DNA from: DAHUYF01 sp035945115
GTDB taxonomy: Bacteria > Pseudomonadota > Alphaproteobacteria > ATCC43930 > CGMCC-115725
Direction of reading: 5' to 3'
NCBI GenBank assembly: GCA_035945115.1
Contig: DASZAN010000002.1
Span: 7,291 to 71,290 of the forward strand
DNA length: 64,000 nucleotides
A program made the position numbers and the translations under genes. Position 1 is the stretch's first letter; every line of letters begins with the position of its first letter. Below are positions 19,265-28,867 of this stretch, one piece after another. The notes under the pieces are model-generated. The model saw only the letters and a list, made by a program, of their open reading frames with translations. It was not told the origin of the DNA and searched no databases.

Positions 19265-20650
19265 TCAGCTCTCGACGATCGGATACTTCGCGAGGATGTC
19301 GCCGATCCGCCGAAGCGCCTTCTCGGCCGCTGCTTGTGGCGTCAACCCGTCGCGAATGACCTCGGCGGCGGCCGTGCCCCACACCTGCTGCGCATTTGCC
19401 TCGGCATAACCGGGGTTGAGGGCCGGATAGTTCGGCACGGTTGGGCTCAACAGACCTTCGCGCGTGTAGGCGGACCGGTGCGGGTCGCCGGGGTCGAGCC
19501 AGAAGGGATCGTTCTTGACCAAGTCCGGCATCGGCGGCAGCCACCGACCAAGCCCCTGTTTCAGATATTCGTTCACCACCTTCGGCTGGATCACGTATTT
19601 TATGAAGTCCTTGGCGGCCTCGACATTCTGCGCGCCCTTCGGGATGAAGGCGCCGCTGATCCCGATCTGCGCCGGAATGGGCTTGCCGGCATTGTCGAGT
19701 GGCAGCCCCATCGTCACGATGTCGTCGTACTGCTCTTTCTTGTGGTAGAGCGCGACCTCGGTCGAAATCGTGCCGTCCAGATCCATGATGATCTGTTTGG
19801 CGTGGAACGCGTTGTTGTCGTCGGCGTCGCTCCAGCTGAGCGCGCCGGGGGGGACATAGCCCTCCTTGAAGGCTGTCGTGATGTAGGTCAGCGCCTTGAT
19901 CGCCGCTTCCTTGACCTGGGGGTCGTCGATATGGGGCTTCCCGTCGGGTGTGACGAGGCCGTTACCGCCATAGGCGATCATGAAGTAGTGGAAGGTGTTG
20001 TTGCCGTCAGCCGGCCCGGCGGTGGTCGGCTGGAGCCCTAGCGCATAAACGCCGCGCATGCCTCGGTTGCGCAGCTCTTTTTGCATCGGCTTGAAGAAAT
20101 CCCAAAACGCATCCCAGGTTTTGGGCGCGTCGGACAGCTTGTAGCCGGCCTTTTCGACCAGCGAGTTCCAGATGTGGAAGGGCAGCACCGCCGTCTTGTA
20201 AGGAGCGTAGTAGAGGCTGCGCTGCTTCGTGAAGTTATTGTAGTACTGGGCGGCGAGATAGGCCGTCGGGTGGTATTGCGCCTTTAACGGCTCGACGACG
20301 TCGGTCAGATCCACCAGTTTGTCACGCCAAGCATTCTGGGGAACGACCGCGGCGTCGGCGATGTCGTGAGTCATCACATCGGGGACGTCGCCGCTGGTGA
20401 GGGCCGAGACCAGCTTCTGCATCAGGGGCGCGAAGGGAACGAGGCTATAGTCGATCTTGTTGCCGCTGGCTTTCTCGTAGTCCGCAACCATTTGTCGGAA
20501 CGACGCGTCCTCCTCGGGGACGAAGCCTTGCGTCCACCACACGCTGGCAGTGGTGGCAGCGGCATTGGCAACGAAGGGTCGCGCGAAAGTACCGGCTGTA
20601 GCCAATCCCAGTGACGTTCGAAGCACCGAACGCCTGCTCAGCTTGCGCAT
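19265..20650 (-). CDS. Family 1 extracellular solute-binding protein
   Basis: A 461-residue periplasmic binding protein. The start RKLSRRSVLRTSLGLATAGTF is a Tat-type signal (SRRSVL). The mature part has the SBP_bac_1 pattern (WWTQGFVPEEDASFRQMV, FAPLMQKLVSALTSGDVPDV), as in maltose- or glycerol-phosphate-type uptake. It is first in the leftward operon. The substrate cannot be told from sequence alone; sugar or sugar-acid uptake is likely. Confidence 0.88.
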   Translation of the reverse strand: MRKLSRRSVLRTSLGLATAGTFARPFVANAAATTASVWWTQGFVPEEDASFRQMVADYEKASGNKIDYSLVPFAPLMQKLVSALTSGDVPDVMTHDIADAAVVPQNAWRDKLVDLTDVVEPLKAQYHPTAYLAAQYYNNFTKQRSLYYAPYKTAVLPFHIWNSLVEKAGYKLSDAPKTWDAFWDFFKPMQKELRNRGMRGVYALGLQPTTAGPADGNNTFHYFMIAYGGNGLVTPDGKPHIDDPQVKEAAIKALTYITTAFKEGYVPPGALSWSDADDNNAFHAKQIIMDLDGTISTEVALYHKKEQYDDIVTMGLPLDNAGKPIPAQIGISGAFIPKGAQNVEAAKDFIKYVIQPKVVNEYLKQGLGRWLPPMPDLVKNDPFWLDPGDPHRSAYTREGLLSPTVPNYPALNPGYAEANAQQVWGTAAAEVIRDGLTPQAAAEKALRRIGDILAKYPIVES

Positions 20651-20951
20651 GCCATCCTCCCTTCTTATCGGCTGGCGGCGCGCGACTGCTCGCGGCTCAA
20701 GTCCCGTTCGTTCTTTTTAAAACATCAGGCGCGCTTGACCTCGCTACGGTTGGCTTGGAGGTGCCAGCCCTCTAGAAAGACTAATGCACCCCCGGCGAAA
20801 AGTCGCCTTGCAAAATGGGGGAGTAAGTCGCTCAGCTTGCTTTGCTATCAACCGACCTGGTGGAGGAATATCGCACGTTGACATAGGCTTTGACGGATGC
20901 CGGCGTCGGGTGCGGACGATGCCAAGCCATCGATAGGCCTAGGGAGGACCG
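20651..20951. other. Divergent intergenic region, no gene seen
   Basis: 300 bp between the start of the binding-protein gene (minus) and the LLM oxidoreductase (plus), so it should hold two promoters. It is locally less GC-rich (TTCTTTTTAAAACATC near 20710-20725). No clear operator dyad or riboswitch was recognised. The TAGGGAGGACC before 20952 is the ribosome site of the right-hand gene. Confidence 0.5.
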
Positions 20952-21992
20952 ATGGAGTTTGGCCTGTTCCACGAATTTCAATGGCCGCCGGGCACCAGCG
21001 CCGCGACGGCCTTCGCCCAGTCCTTCGCTCAGGTCGATGCGGCCGAGCGTTGGGGGCTCGACGCCATGTGGTTGGCCGAGCTCCATTTCGCGCCCGAGCG
21101 CTCGGTGCTCGCTTCGCCGCTGGTGCTCGCCGCCGCCATCGCCCAGCGGACACGCCGCATGAAGATCGGCACCGCGGTGCAGGTGCTGCCCCTTTGCCAT
21201 CCGCTCAGGCTCGCCGAGGAAGTCGCCACCGTCGATCACATGAGCGAAGGGCGCTTCATCTTCGGCGTCGGGCGCTCCGGCTTTGCCCGCACCTATGAGG
21301 CCTATGGCGTTCCCTATGCGGAAAGCCGCGAGCGCTTCGCCGAGACATTGGAGATCGTGAAGCTGGCCTGGACAGAGGAGCGCTTTTCCTACCGAGGCAA
21401 ATACTTCAGTTGCGACAAGGTCGCGCTGGCGCCAAAGCCCTGGCAGAAGCCCTATCCGCCGATCCGTATCGCTGCGACCAGCCCCGACACCTATGCGGCG
21501 ATCGGCGCGCTCGGGCATGCCGTGTTCGTCGCCGCGCGCCTCGGCACGCTCTCCGAGCTTGCACCTCTGGTGCGCAGCTATCGCGACGCATACGAGGCCG
21601 CCGGCCATCGGGGTTCGGGCGAGGTCTATCTGCGCGTTCCCGTCTATGTCGCCGAAACCGAGCGGCAGGCGCGTGATGAGCCGGAGGCGAGCATCATGAG
21701 TTTCTTCCGCTATCTCAGCGGGCGCCTGACGGAGGCGGCGGCTCTCCCAGGCGCCGGCGCGAACGCAGAGCGCGGTCAGCGTCTGCAAACCGTGAGTTAC
21801 GACGAGGCGCTGCGAGACAAGATGATCGTGGGTACACCCGCAGCCGTGATCGACCGGCTGACGGGTTTGCGTGCGACGCTTGGTCTCGACGGCATCTTGG
21901 CGGAGCTCAATCCCGGCGGTCTCATTCCGCAGGAGCGTGTCATGAACGCGCTGCGACTGCTCTGTCAGGAGGTGATGCCGCGGTTCAAGTGA
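20952..21992 (+). CDS. LLM-class flavin-dependent oxidoreductase (luciferase-like)
   Basis: A 346-residue TIM-barrel protein beginning MEFGLFHEFQWPPG, with WLAELHFAPERSVLASPLVLAAAIAQ, VDHMSEGRFIFGVGRSGF and the late DGILAELNPGGLIPQERV typical of bacterial luciferase-like monooxygenases. These use reduced FMN or F420; an alphaproteobacterium points to FMNH2 supplied by a separate reductase. The flavin reductase at 33.5-34.1 kb is one candidate partner by distance only. Confidence 0.85.
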   Translation: MEFGLFHEFQWPPGTSAATAFAQSFAQVDAAERWGLDAMWLAELHFAPERSVLASPLVLAAAIAQRTRRMKIGTAVQVLPLCHPLRLAEEVATVDHMSEGRFIFGVGRSGFARTYEAYGVPYAESRERFAETLEIVKLAWTEERFSYRGKYFSCDKVALAPKPWQKPYPPIRIAATSPDTYAAIGALGHAVFVAARLGTLSELAPLVRSYRDAYEAAGHRGSGEVYLRVPVYVAETERQARDEPEASIMSFFRYLSGRLTEAAALPGAGANAERGQRLQTVSYDEALRDKMIVGTPAAVIDRLTGLRATLGLDGILAELNPGGLIPQERVMNALRLLCQEVMPRFK

Positions 21993-22019
21993 TCGCCGTG
22001 GCGAACCCTTGACCCATGT

Positions 22020-23078
22020 TCAATAGCCCCGTTCCCAATCCACGACATTGTGGAGTGGCTTGCCGCCGAGATAGGCGCGCAGATTGTTGCAGAAGAGATC
22101 GATCGCGCCATGGCGATCCTGATCGCTAACAGATGAGGTATGCGGCGTAATCAGCACTTTCGGGTCGGACCACAGCGCCGGCGGGGGAGCGCGCTCGAAC
22201 TCGCCGACATAAACGTCGAGCACCGCACCGCGTAAATGATCGCGATGGAGGGCCTCGGCGAGGGCTTCCTCATCGACGATCTCGCCGCGAGCAACGTTGA
22301 CGAGGATGCTTCCCGTCTTCATCTGCGCGAAGCGCTTGCCGTCGAACAATCGCGTTGTCTCCGGCGTCCATTGGCAGCAGATCACCACGACGTCGCTTTT
22401 CGGCAGGAAGCGATCGAGGTCCTCGGCGCCGCCGATCTCGCTGAACCCCGAGGGCAAGGAGTCCTCCGAGTGCGGGCGGCGCCGCGTGCCGACGACCCGC
22501 ATCCCCAGCGCGGCGCATAGCTTGCCGACGTCGCGTCCGATGCCGCCCACACCCACGATGCATGCGGTTTTGCCCTCGAGGAGAAGCGGCCGGTAGGCGC
22601 GATGGTCGAATGAGGCCGCGGCGCGATCGACGGACGCACGGTGCAAGCCCTTCGCGAAATGAAGAATGCCGGCGACCGCATATTCCGCCATCGCCAGCGT
22701 ATTACCGACGCCGCGCGATGTCGTCACGACCACGTCGCTCCCCCAGAGATCACCGAGGAGCAAGTTGCTGGCGCCCGCAGGGCGCTGATGAAACCACTTC
22801 AACTTCGGCGCCCTCGAACGGAGATCGAGCGGAAACGGCCAGCCGCCGAGGATCACCTCCGCCTCGGCGAGAAGACGATCGCGTTCCTCGCGGGTTCCCG
22901 CGCCTGTGCTCCCTGGTTCCAGGTAGCGTGCCGATGTGAAGGCGGGCCAGGTTTCACGAATTTCGCCATCATACCAGCCGCCGGCGTCGATCAGGCGGAT
23001 CGCCCGATCGACTGCCTCGATCTTCAATCGGTCGGCGGCGCGGATGCGCTGAATTGCTAGGACGCTGATTCCTTGCAT
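22020..23078 (-). CDS. D-isomer-specific 2-hydroxyacid dehydrogenase
   Basis: The 352-residue NAD(P)-dependent enzyme has the dinucleotide motif VGVGGIGRDVGKLCAALGM, the catalytic Arg in VNVARGEIVDEEAL, a Glu in DVYVGEFERAP and the catalytic His in ITPHTSSVSDQDRHGA. It would interconvert 2-oxo and 2-hydroxy acids. Convergent with the LLM gene, 25 bp apart. Substrate unknown. Confidence 0.88.
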   Translation of the reverse strand: MQGISVLAIQRIRAADRLKIEAVDRAIRLIDAGGWYDGEIRETWPAFTSARYLEPGSTGAGTREERDRLLAEAEVILGGWPFPLDLRSRAPKLKWFHQRPAGASNLLLGDLWGSDVVVTTSRGVGNTLAMAEYAVAGILHFAKGLHRASVDRAAASFDHRAYRPLLLEGKTACIVGVGGIGRDVGKLCAALGMRVVGTRRRPHSEDSLPSGFSEIGGAEDLDRFLPKSDVVVICCQWTPETTRLFDGKRFAQMKTGSILVNVARGEIVDEEALAEALHRDHLRGAVLDVYVGEFERAPPPALWSDPKVLITPHTSSVSDQDRHGAIDLFCNNLRAYLGGKPLHNVVDWERGY

Positions 23079-23285
23079 CGTCGCTTCCCCGAATCACTCG
23101 CGGAAACGGACCTTAGTGCGCCGCGATCGCATCCGCTATTCGCCAGTGACAATATCTCGACGCCACAGTTTGACCGGGCGGAGCAATAGGCATAGCCTTT
23201 CATTGATTGACGGAGCCGGTTGCGAGAGGCGTGGCAGCAACCCGCGGCGCTTCTTGCCCGGCGTGAGTCAACGACGGAGTCCGCG

Positions 23286-24407
23286 ATGAGCCGCACCTAC
23301 GACGTGATCGATGCAGACGGTCATGTGTTGGAGCCATTCACGCTCTGGAACGACTACTTGGATCCGGCCTACCGCGATCGCGCACCGAAACTGGTCAAGG
23401 ATCAGAACGGTAAGGAGCGGTTGCTATTGGAGGAAAAGATTCTCGGCAGCACAGCCGGGTTCGGCGGCATCGGTGGGATCGGTGCGCGACAGGGCGTCGT
23501 TTCGGCCGATGCCATGGAATACAAAGACGGGCGCAAAGGGGGCTTCGATCCGCATGCCCGCATTCCCGACATGGACCTCGACGGCATCGACGCGGCGTTC
23601 CTGTATCCGAGCCTCGGGCTCTTTGCCGGCGCGGTGCGCGATCCGGGCTTCGCTGCGGCGATGTGCCGGGCCTACAATCGTTGGCTCGCCGACTACTGCA
23701 AACCCTATCCGGACCGCCTGTTCGGCGTCGCCATGTTACCGATGCAATCCGTCGAGGCGGCGATCGAGGAAATGCGCTTCGCCCGCACCGAGCTCGGTTT
23801 CCGCGGCGGTTTCCTTCGTCCCAACCCCTATAACGACCGCAAGCTGCACGATCCCGCCTATGAGCCGTTCTGGCGCGCAGCCGAAGAGCTCGACTTCTCC
23901 ATCGGCCTGCACGAAGGCGGCAACAGCGGCATGCCGACGGTTGGCATCGATCGGTTCGATGGCCGCGGCGCGCAGCACATCATCTCGCACACCATGGAGA
24001 TGATGCTGGCCTGCATGAGCATGATCTGGGGCGGCGTCGTCGAGCGTCATCCGAAACTGCGCATCGGCTTCCTCGAGTCCGGCGGCGGCTGGATCGCGCC
24101 CTGGCTCGACCGCATGGACCGTCATTTCGATGACAAAGGTTTCAATGATTCCGGTCTGACGATGCGGCCCAGCGAATTGTTCGAGCGCAACTGCTGGATT
24201 TCCTTCGAGCCCGTCGAGGGAAGCATTCGCGTGCTGGCCGACTATATCGGTCCGCACAAGATCCTGTGGGCGACCGATTATCCTCACCGGGACGGCTTCT
24301 TCCCAGGCGCGCCGGCGATGATCGCAGAGCGGCTTGCGGGCCTCTCGCTCGAGGCGAAGCACCAGATCATGGCCGGCGGCGCGATGAAGTTTTACGGCCT
24401 CATCTAA
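23286..24407 (+). CDS. Amidohydrolase-family metal-dependent hydrolase, ACMSD-like
   Basis: A 373-residue amidohydrolase_2 protein starting MSRTYDVIDADGHVLEPFTLW, with GGFDPHARIPDMDLDGIDAA, ACMSMIWGGVVERHPKLRIGFLE and the late metal Asp in ILWATDYPHRDGFFPG. It is a clear relative of the minus-strand gene at 9.6-10.7 kb, sharing the xDAD/SHVxEP start and the ATDYPH/ANDFPH ending. ATG 23286 is preferred over an in-frame upstream start because the family begins here. Decarboxylase or hydrolase activity possible. Confidence 0.8.
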   Translation: MSRTYDVIDADGHVLEPFTLWNDYLDPAYRDRAPKLVKDQNGKERLLLEEKILGSTAGFGGIGGIGARQGVVSADAMEYKDGRKGGFDPHARIPDMDLDGIDAAFLYPSLGLFAGAVRDPGFAAAMCRAYNRWLADYCKPYPDRLFGVAMLPMQSVEAAIEEMRFARTELGFRGGFLRPNPYNDRKLHDPAYEPFWRAAEELDFSIGLHEGGNSGMPTVGIDRFDGRGAQHIISHTMEMMLACMSMIWGGVVERHPKLRIGFLESGGGWIAPWLDRMDRHFDDKGFNDSGLTMRPSELFERNCWISFEPVEGSIRVLADYIGPHKILWATDYPHRDGFFPGAPAMIAERLAGLSLEAKHQIMAGGAMKFYGLI

Positions 24408-24567
24408 ACGGTGATGGATGCGGGCACGACAATGCAGCGCGATTTCCCGTGGGAAGTTGCATCTTAGCGTGGTCGACCCGGAGCGCGGGTATTAGTGTCG
24501 GATTCCCGGCATCTTTGCCGGGGCGATCACGCCGGGGATAATGGCGCCTCTCTTGGGAGGCATTTCC

Positions 24568-25806
24568 ATGGGCCTGCTCCTCTTCCGCCGCTGCAATCTC
24601 CTTGATCCGCGATCGGGAGAGTACCAGCCCAATTCCGAAATTCTCGTTGAAGGCGAGCTTATTCGCGAAGTCTCGGACCGACCGATCCGTCCGGCGGCGG
24701 CTGACACCATCGATGTCGGCGGGCGAACGGTCTTGCCGGGCCTCATCGATGCGCACATCCATGTCTATCTCTCGGAGGTCAATCTCCATCTGCTTAGGGA
24801 CGTGCCGATCACGCTGATGGCGGGTCGGGCGGCCACGTTGATGCGCGCCATGCTCGACCGCGGCTTCACCACCGTGCGCGACACCGGCGGTGCCGATTTC
24901 GGCATTCGCGAGGCGGTCGAAGCCGGTCACCTCGCGGGCCCGAGGCTCTTCATCGCCGGCCAGGCGATCAGCCAGACCGGCGGTCACGGCGATTTTCGCA
25001 GCCGCGCCGCGGGCCCGGAGACGTGTGCCTGCTGCAGCGGCGTTGGCCTCGTCTCGCGCATCGTCGACGGCGTCCCCGAGATGCTCCGCGCCGTTCGTGA
25101 CGAGCTGCGCAAAGGCGCCGACCACATCAAGCTCATGGTGTCTGGCGGCGTTGCCTCGCCCAACGACCCGCTCGACAGCCTGCAATTCACCGAGGACGAG
25201 ATCCGTGCCGCGGTCGGCGAAGCGCAGGCGTGGAAGCGCTATGTCTGCGCCCATGCCTACGGCGCCGACGCCATCGCGCGCGCGGTACGCTGCGGTGTCC
25301 GCTCGATCGAGCACGGCAACCTTATCGACAGGGACACGGCGCGACTGATGAGCGAGAGGGGTGCCTTCATCGTGCCGACTCTCGTGACCTACGATGCGAT
25401 GCGGCGACGCGGTGATGAATTCGGTCTGCCGCCGGTCAGCCAGGAGAAAAACAAGATCGTTCTCGAAGCAGGGCTGCGGTCACTCGAGATCTGCCAAGCG
25501 GCGGGGGTTCCCATTGGATTCGGTACCGACCTCCTGGGTCCACTCCAGGTCGAGCAGTCGCGCGAATTCCTGATCCGCGCCGAGGCGATGTCGCCGCTCG
25601 AGATCATCCGCTCGGCGACGATCGTCAATGCGCGTCTCCTGCAGCGCGAGGGAAAACTCGGCGTGATTGCGCCCGGTGCTCTTGCCGACCTGCTCGTCGT
25701 CGAGGGCGACCCGCTCAAGGACCTCAATCGTCTCCAGAATGCGGGCGCACATCTCTTGGCAATCATGAAAGGCGGCAGGTTCCACAAGAATCGACTGGCC
25801 GGATGA
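24568..25806 (+). CDS. Amidohydrolase, imidazolonepropionase/prolidase-like
   Basis: A 412-residue cytoplasmic metallohydrolase with LPGLIDAHIHVYLSEV, AHAYGADAIARAV, SIEHGNLIDRD and GFGTDLLGPLQ, the HxH...H...H...D pattern of the superfamily. ATG 24568 has GGGAGG upstream; an earlier ATG at 24541 lacks one. Its stop overlaps the next permease as ATGA, so it is the first gene of a transporter operon and likely hydrolyses the imported compound. Confidence 0.85.
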   Translation: MGLLLFRRCNLLDPRSGEYQPNSEILVEGELIREVSDRPIRPAAADTIDVGGRTVLPGLIDAHIHVYLSEVNLHLLRDVPITLMAGRAATLMRAMLDRGFTTVRDTGGADFGIREAVEAGHLAGPRLFIAGQAISQTGGHGDFRSRAAGPETCACCSGVGLVSRIVDGVPEMLRAVRDELRKGADHIKLMVSGGVASPNDPLDSLQFTEDEIRAAVGEAQAWKRYVCAHAYGADAIARAVRCGVRSIEHGNLIDRDTARLMSERGAFIVPTLVTYDAMRRRGDEFGLPPVSQEKNKIVLEAGLRSLEICQAAGVPIGFGTDLLGPLQVEQSREFLIRAEAMSPLEIIRSATIVNARLLQREGKLGVIAPGALADLLVVEGDPLKDLNRLQNAGAHLLAIMKGGRFHKNRLAG

Positions 25807-26624
25807 GATCTGCCATGAGCTTGTGGCGGATCGGTGGGATCATGCTGCGCGCCGTCGCCGCGCTCAGCTTCGCGCTCATGCTGCTGCCGATCGTCTTCGT
25901 CTCCTGGCTCAGCTTCTTCAAGAACGAGCTGCTGTCATTTCCGCCCGAGGCCTACACGCTCCGCTGGTTCTCGCAGATATGGTCGCAAAACCAATTCGCC
26001 GAGGGCTTCACCACGAGCCTCGAGGTTGCTGCCGTGGCCATGCTGGGTGGACTGGTGCTCGGCATTCCCGCCAGTCTCGCTCTGGCGCGTCATGTCTTCC
26101 GCGGTCGCGAGGCGGCCATGGCGCTGCTCACGGCACCGCTCATCGTTCCCGGCATCGTGATCGGCACCGCGCTCTATCTCTTCTTCATCGAGATCGAGAT
26201 TGCCACCGGTTGGCCGGTGGCCGGCTCACTCGTGGCGCTCGCGTTGGCGCACATCCTCATCACCATTCCCTGGACGGTACGGCTCGTCACGGCGAGCCTC
26301 CTCGGCCTTGATCCCGCGCTCGAGGAAGCGGCGATGAGCCTCGGCGCCAATCGCTGGCGGACGCTCCTGCGTGTGACCTTGCCGGTCATTCGCCCCGCGG
26401 TCGTCGCGGCCGGCCTTTTCGGTTTCGTCGTTTCCTTCGGCAATCTTGAGATCTCGCTCTTTCTCGTGGCGCCGGGCATGACCACTCTGCCGATCGCGAT
26501 TCTTCAGTATCTTGAATGGAAGATCGATCCGACGATCGCCGCGGTCTCTCTCGTGCAGATCGCGATCATTGCGACCGGCATGCTGCTGACGAACCGCGTC
26601 GTCAAGCTGAGTCAAGTTGTCTAG
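25803..26624 (+). CDS. ABC transporter permease, spermidine/putrescine type (PotC-like)
   Basis: A 273-residue inner-membrane permease with the EAA loop LDPALEEAAMSLGANRWRTLLRVTLPVIRP and about six membrane segments. It overlaps the amidohydrolase stop by four bases. Works with the ATPase, binding protein and second permease that follow. Confidence 0.88.
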   Translation: MRSAMSLWRIGGIMLRAVAALSFALMLLPIVFVSWLSFFKNELLSFPPEAYTLRWFSQIWSQNQFAEGFTTSLEVAAVAMLGGLVLGIPASLALARHVFRGREAAMALLTAPLIVPGIVIGTALYLFFIEIEIATGWPVAGSLVALALAHILITIPWTVRLVTASLLGLDPALEEAAMSLGANRWRTLLRVTLPVIRPAVVAAGLFGFVVSFGNLEISLFLVAPGMTTLPIAILQYLEWKIDPTIAAVSLVQIAIIATGMLLTNRVVKLSQVV

Positions 26625-26666
26625 GCCGCGCATGGCCCTCGCGACGTCACGCTAAGCCGACCGCCC

Positions 26667-27713
26667 ATGTCCGATCTTCGTCTCGAGCACCTCGGCAAAA
26701 GCTTCGGCGCGTTCAGCGCCGTCGAAGATCTGTCGCTCGCGGTCGCCGAAGGCGAGCTTCTCGTGCTGCTCGGCCCGTCTGGTTGCGGCAAGACAACGAC
26801 CTTGCGGATGATCGCGGGCTTCATCGAGGCGACGAGCGGCCGCATCATCCTTGGCGGGCGCGACATCACTTATTTGCCGCCTTACCACCGCAACGCCGGT
26901 TTCGTCTTCCAAAGCTATGCTCTCTTTCCGCATCTTTCTGTCTTCGAGAACGTCGCATTCGGCCTCGAGATGCGTCGCCTCGGCTGGTCCGCGATCAAGG
27001 CGAAGGTCGAGGAGGCGCTGCGTCTCGTGCGGCTTGAGGCGCTCGGCGAACGTATGCCGCGGCAGCTCTCGGGCGGCCAGCAACAGCGCGTCGCGTTGGC
27101 GCGCGCGCTGGTGGTGGCGCCGGACGTGCTGCTGCTGGACGAGCCGCTCTCGAATCTCGATGCCAAGTTGCGCCAGGAAGTCCGCGTCGAGATCCGCGAG
27201 CTGCAGCAGCGCTTGGGCCTCACCACGGTGATGGTGACGCACGACCAGGAAGAGGCGCTGACAATGGCCGACCGGCTCGTCGTGATGAATGAAGGTCGGG
27301 TGCAGCAGATCGGAACCCAGCGCGAGCTCTACGACCATCCGCAAAACCGCTTCGTCGCCGCTTTCGTCGGCCGCAGCAACTTTTTCGAAGGTGAGGTGAC
27401 GGCGCCGGGGCGCTTTCACACCGCCGGCGGGCTCGAGATCGCCTTTGCCTGGGGAACACCCGACCGCCGCATTCTCGCGGTGCGACCGGAAAAACTTCGC
27501 ATCGGCCACGACGCGGCGCCGAACTGCTTTCCCGGCGTGATCGAGCTCGCCACATACCGTGGATCGCAAACCGAGTACCGCGTGCGCCTCGCCTCGGGCG
27601 AGGCTGTGGTCATCGATGTCCAGAATGCGCAGAGCGACGACGGAACTACACTTTTGCCTGGCGCGCCGGTCAATGTCGCCTGGGAGGCCGAGGCGTGTCA
27701 GCTTCTCGAATAG
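26667..27713 (+). CDS. ABC transporter ATP-binding protein, PotA-like
   Basis: A 348-residue ATPase with Walker A GPSGCGKTT, Q-loop QSYALFPHLSVFENV, signature LSGGQQQRVALARAL, Walker B VLLLDEPLSNLD, H-loop VTHDQEEAL and a C-terminal TOBE domain (about residues 270-345). It energises the spermidine/putrescine-type importer in this operon. As the only sugar/polyamine-type ATPase in the window it could also serve the sugar-type permeases at 17-19 kb, a guess. Confidence 0.92.
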   Translation: MSDLRLEHLGKSFGAFSAVEDLSLAVAEGELLVLLGPSGCGKTTTLRMIAGFIEATSGRIILGGRDITYLPPYHRNAGFVFQSYALFPHLSVFENVAFGLEMRRLGWSAIKAKVEEALRLVRLEALGERMPRQLSGGQQQRVALARALVVAPDVLLLDEPLSNLDAKLRQEVRVEIRELQQRLGLTTVMVTHDQEEALTMADRLVVMNEGRVQQIGTQRELYDHPQNRFVAAFVGRSNFFEGEVTAPGRFHTAGGLEIAFAWGTPDRRILAVRPEKLRIGHDAAPNCFPGVIELATYRGSQTEYRVRLASGEAVVIDVQNAQSDDGTTLLPGAPVNVAWEAEACQLLE

Positions 27714-27762
27714 GTGCCTTCTATGGCACACTCGACGCAAAAGGCTCGAGGGAGGATTTCGC

Positions 27763-28815
27763 ATGACATCGATCAGATCGCTCACGCCATCGCGCCGCGC
27801 CGTGCTGCAGGGCGTGGCTGCGGCTGGCGCAGCCGCGCTTATGGTGCGGCCGAGCCGAGCCGCCGATGGTCGCGTAATCGTCGGCACCTGGGGCGGCGAT
27901 TATCAGAATCTGCAGCAGAAACACGTCGTCGCGCCAATCATGGAAAAGGAGGGCGTGCAGGTCATCTTCGCGACCGACAATGATTCTCCACGGAAGACGA
28001 AGCTCCTTGCCGAGCAGCGGCTGCCGCGCGGGTCGATGGACGTCGTTGCCCTCAATGGCGCCGGCATGTACGAGATGTACAAGAAAGGCACCTTGCTCGA
28101 GCTCGACTTCTCGAAGCTGAAGAACGCCGCTCACATCCTGCCGAGGCTCAGGACGCCGTATTCGGTCCCGCACATCTTTACCGACCGCGTGATCCTCTAC
28201 AATCCCAGCAAGATCACGGAAGCGCCGACTTCGTACAACGACCTGTGGAATCCGAAATACGCCGGCAAGGTCGGCGTCATCGATATTCAATACCAGACGA
28301 CCATCGAATCGGCGGCGCTCATCAACGGCGGCAGCCTGCACGACTACGAGCCGGGCAAGGCGAAGCTGCTCGAGCTCAAGAAGGTGGGCATCAAGATCGT
28401 GCCCACGAACGAAGCGATGGCGCAGGCGCTGAAGAGCGAAGAAATCTGGATGTGCATTATGTGGAAGGCGCGCGGCGTGCAATGGCAGAACGCCGGCGTT
28501 CCCATCAAGATGGCATCGCCCAAGGAAGGACTCGTCCTCTTCATCTCGGAATTCGGCATCGCCAAGAACGCGCCCGACAAGGCTGCGGCCTATGCCTATC
28601 TCGACGCGACACTCGACCCGCGCCCGCAGCAGGGTTTCATCGACGACATGGGCTACAACCCCACCGTCGACAATGTGAAGCCCGAGGGCACGATGGCCGA
28701 GCGCGTCGCTTTCTCGCCGGCGGAAGCCGAAACCATGATGGTGCAGGATTACGATTATCTCGCCAAGAACGATCCGCAACTCAGGGAATGGTGGGACAAG
28801 GAATTCAAGGCGTAA
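27763..28815 (+). CDS. Periplasmic binding protein, spermidine/putrescine type (PotD-like)
   Basis: A 350-residue binding protein with a Tat-like signal (PSRRAVLQGVAAAGAAALMV). The mature part opens GRVIVGTWGGDYQNLQQKHV, the SBP_bac_8 start, and ends EWWDKEFKA. GGAGG precedes ATG 27763. The substrate is unknown; relatives bind polyamines, opines or quaternary amines. Confidence 0.88.
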   Translation: MTSIRSLTPSRRAVLQGVAAAGAAALMVRPSRAADGRVIVGTWGGDYQNLQQKHVVAPIMEKEGVQVIFATDNDSPRKTKLLAEQRLPRGSMDVVALNGAGMYEMYKKGTLLELDFSKLKNAAHILPRLRTPYSVPHIFTDRVILYNPSKITEAPTSYNDLWNPKYAGKVGVIDIQYQTTIESAALINGGSLHDYEPGKAKLLELKKVGIKIVPTNEAMAQALKSEEIWMCIMWKARGVQWQNAGVPIKMASPKEGLVLFISEFGIAKNAPDKAAAYAYLDATLDPRPQQGFIDDMGYNPTVDNVKPEGTMAERVAFSPAEAETMMVQDYDYLAKNDPQLREWWDKEFKA

Positions 28816-28867
28816 CCAGGCGAGGGGCCCCTCTGCGCGATAAAACGCCCTCGATCCGGCCCGCACC

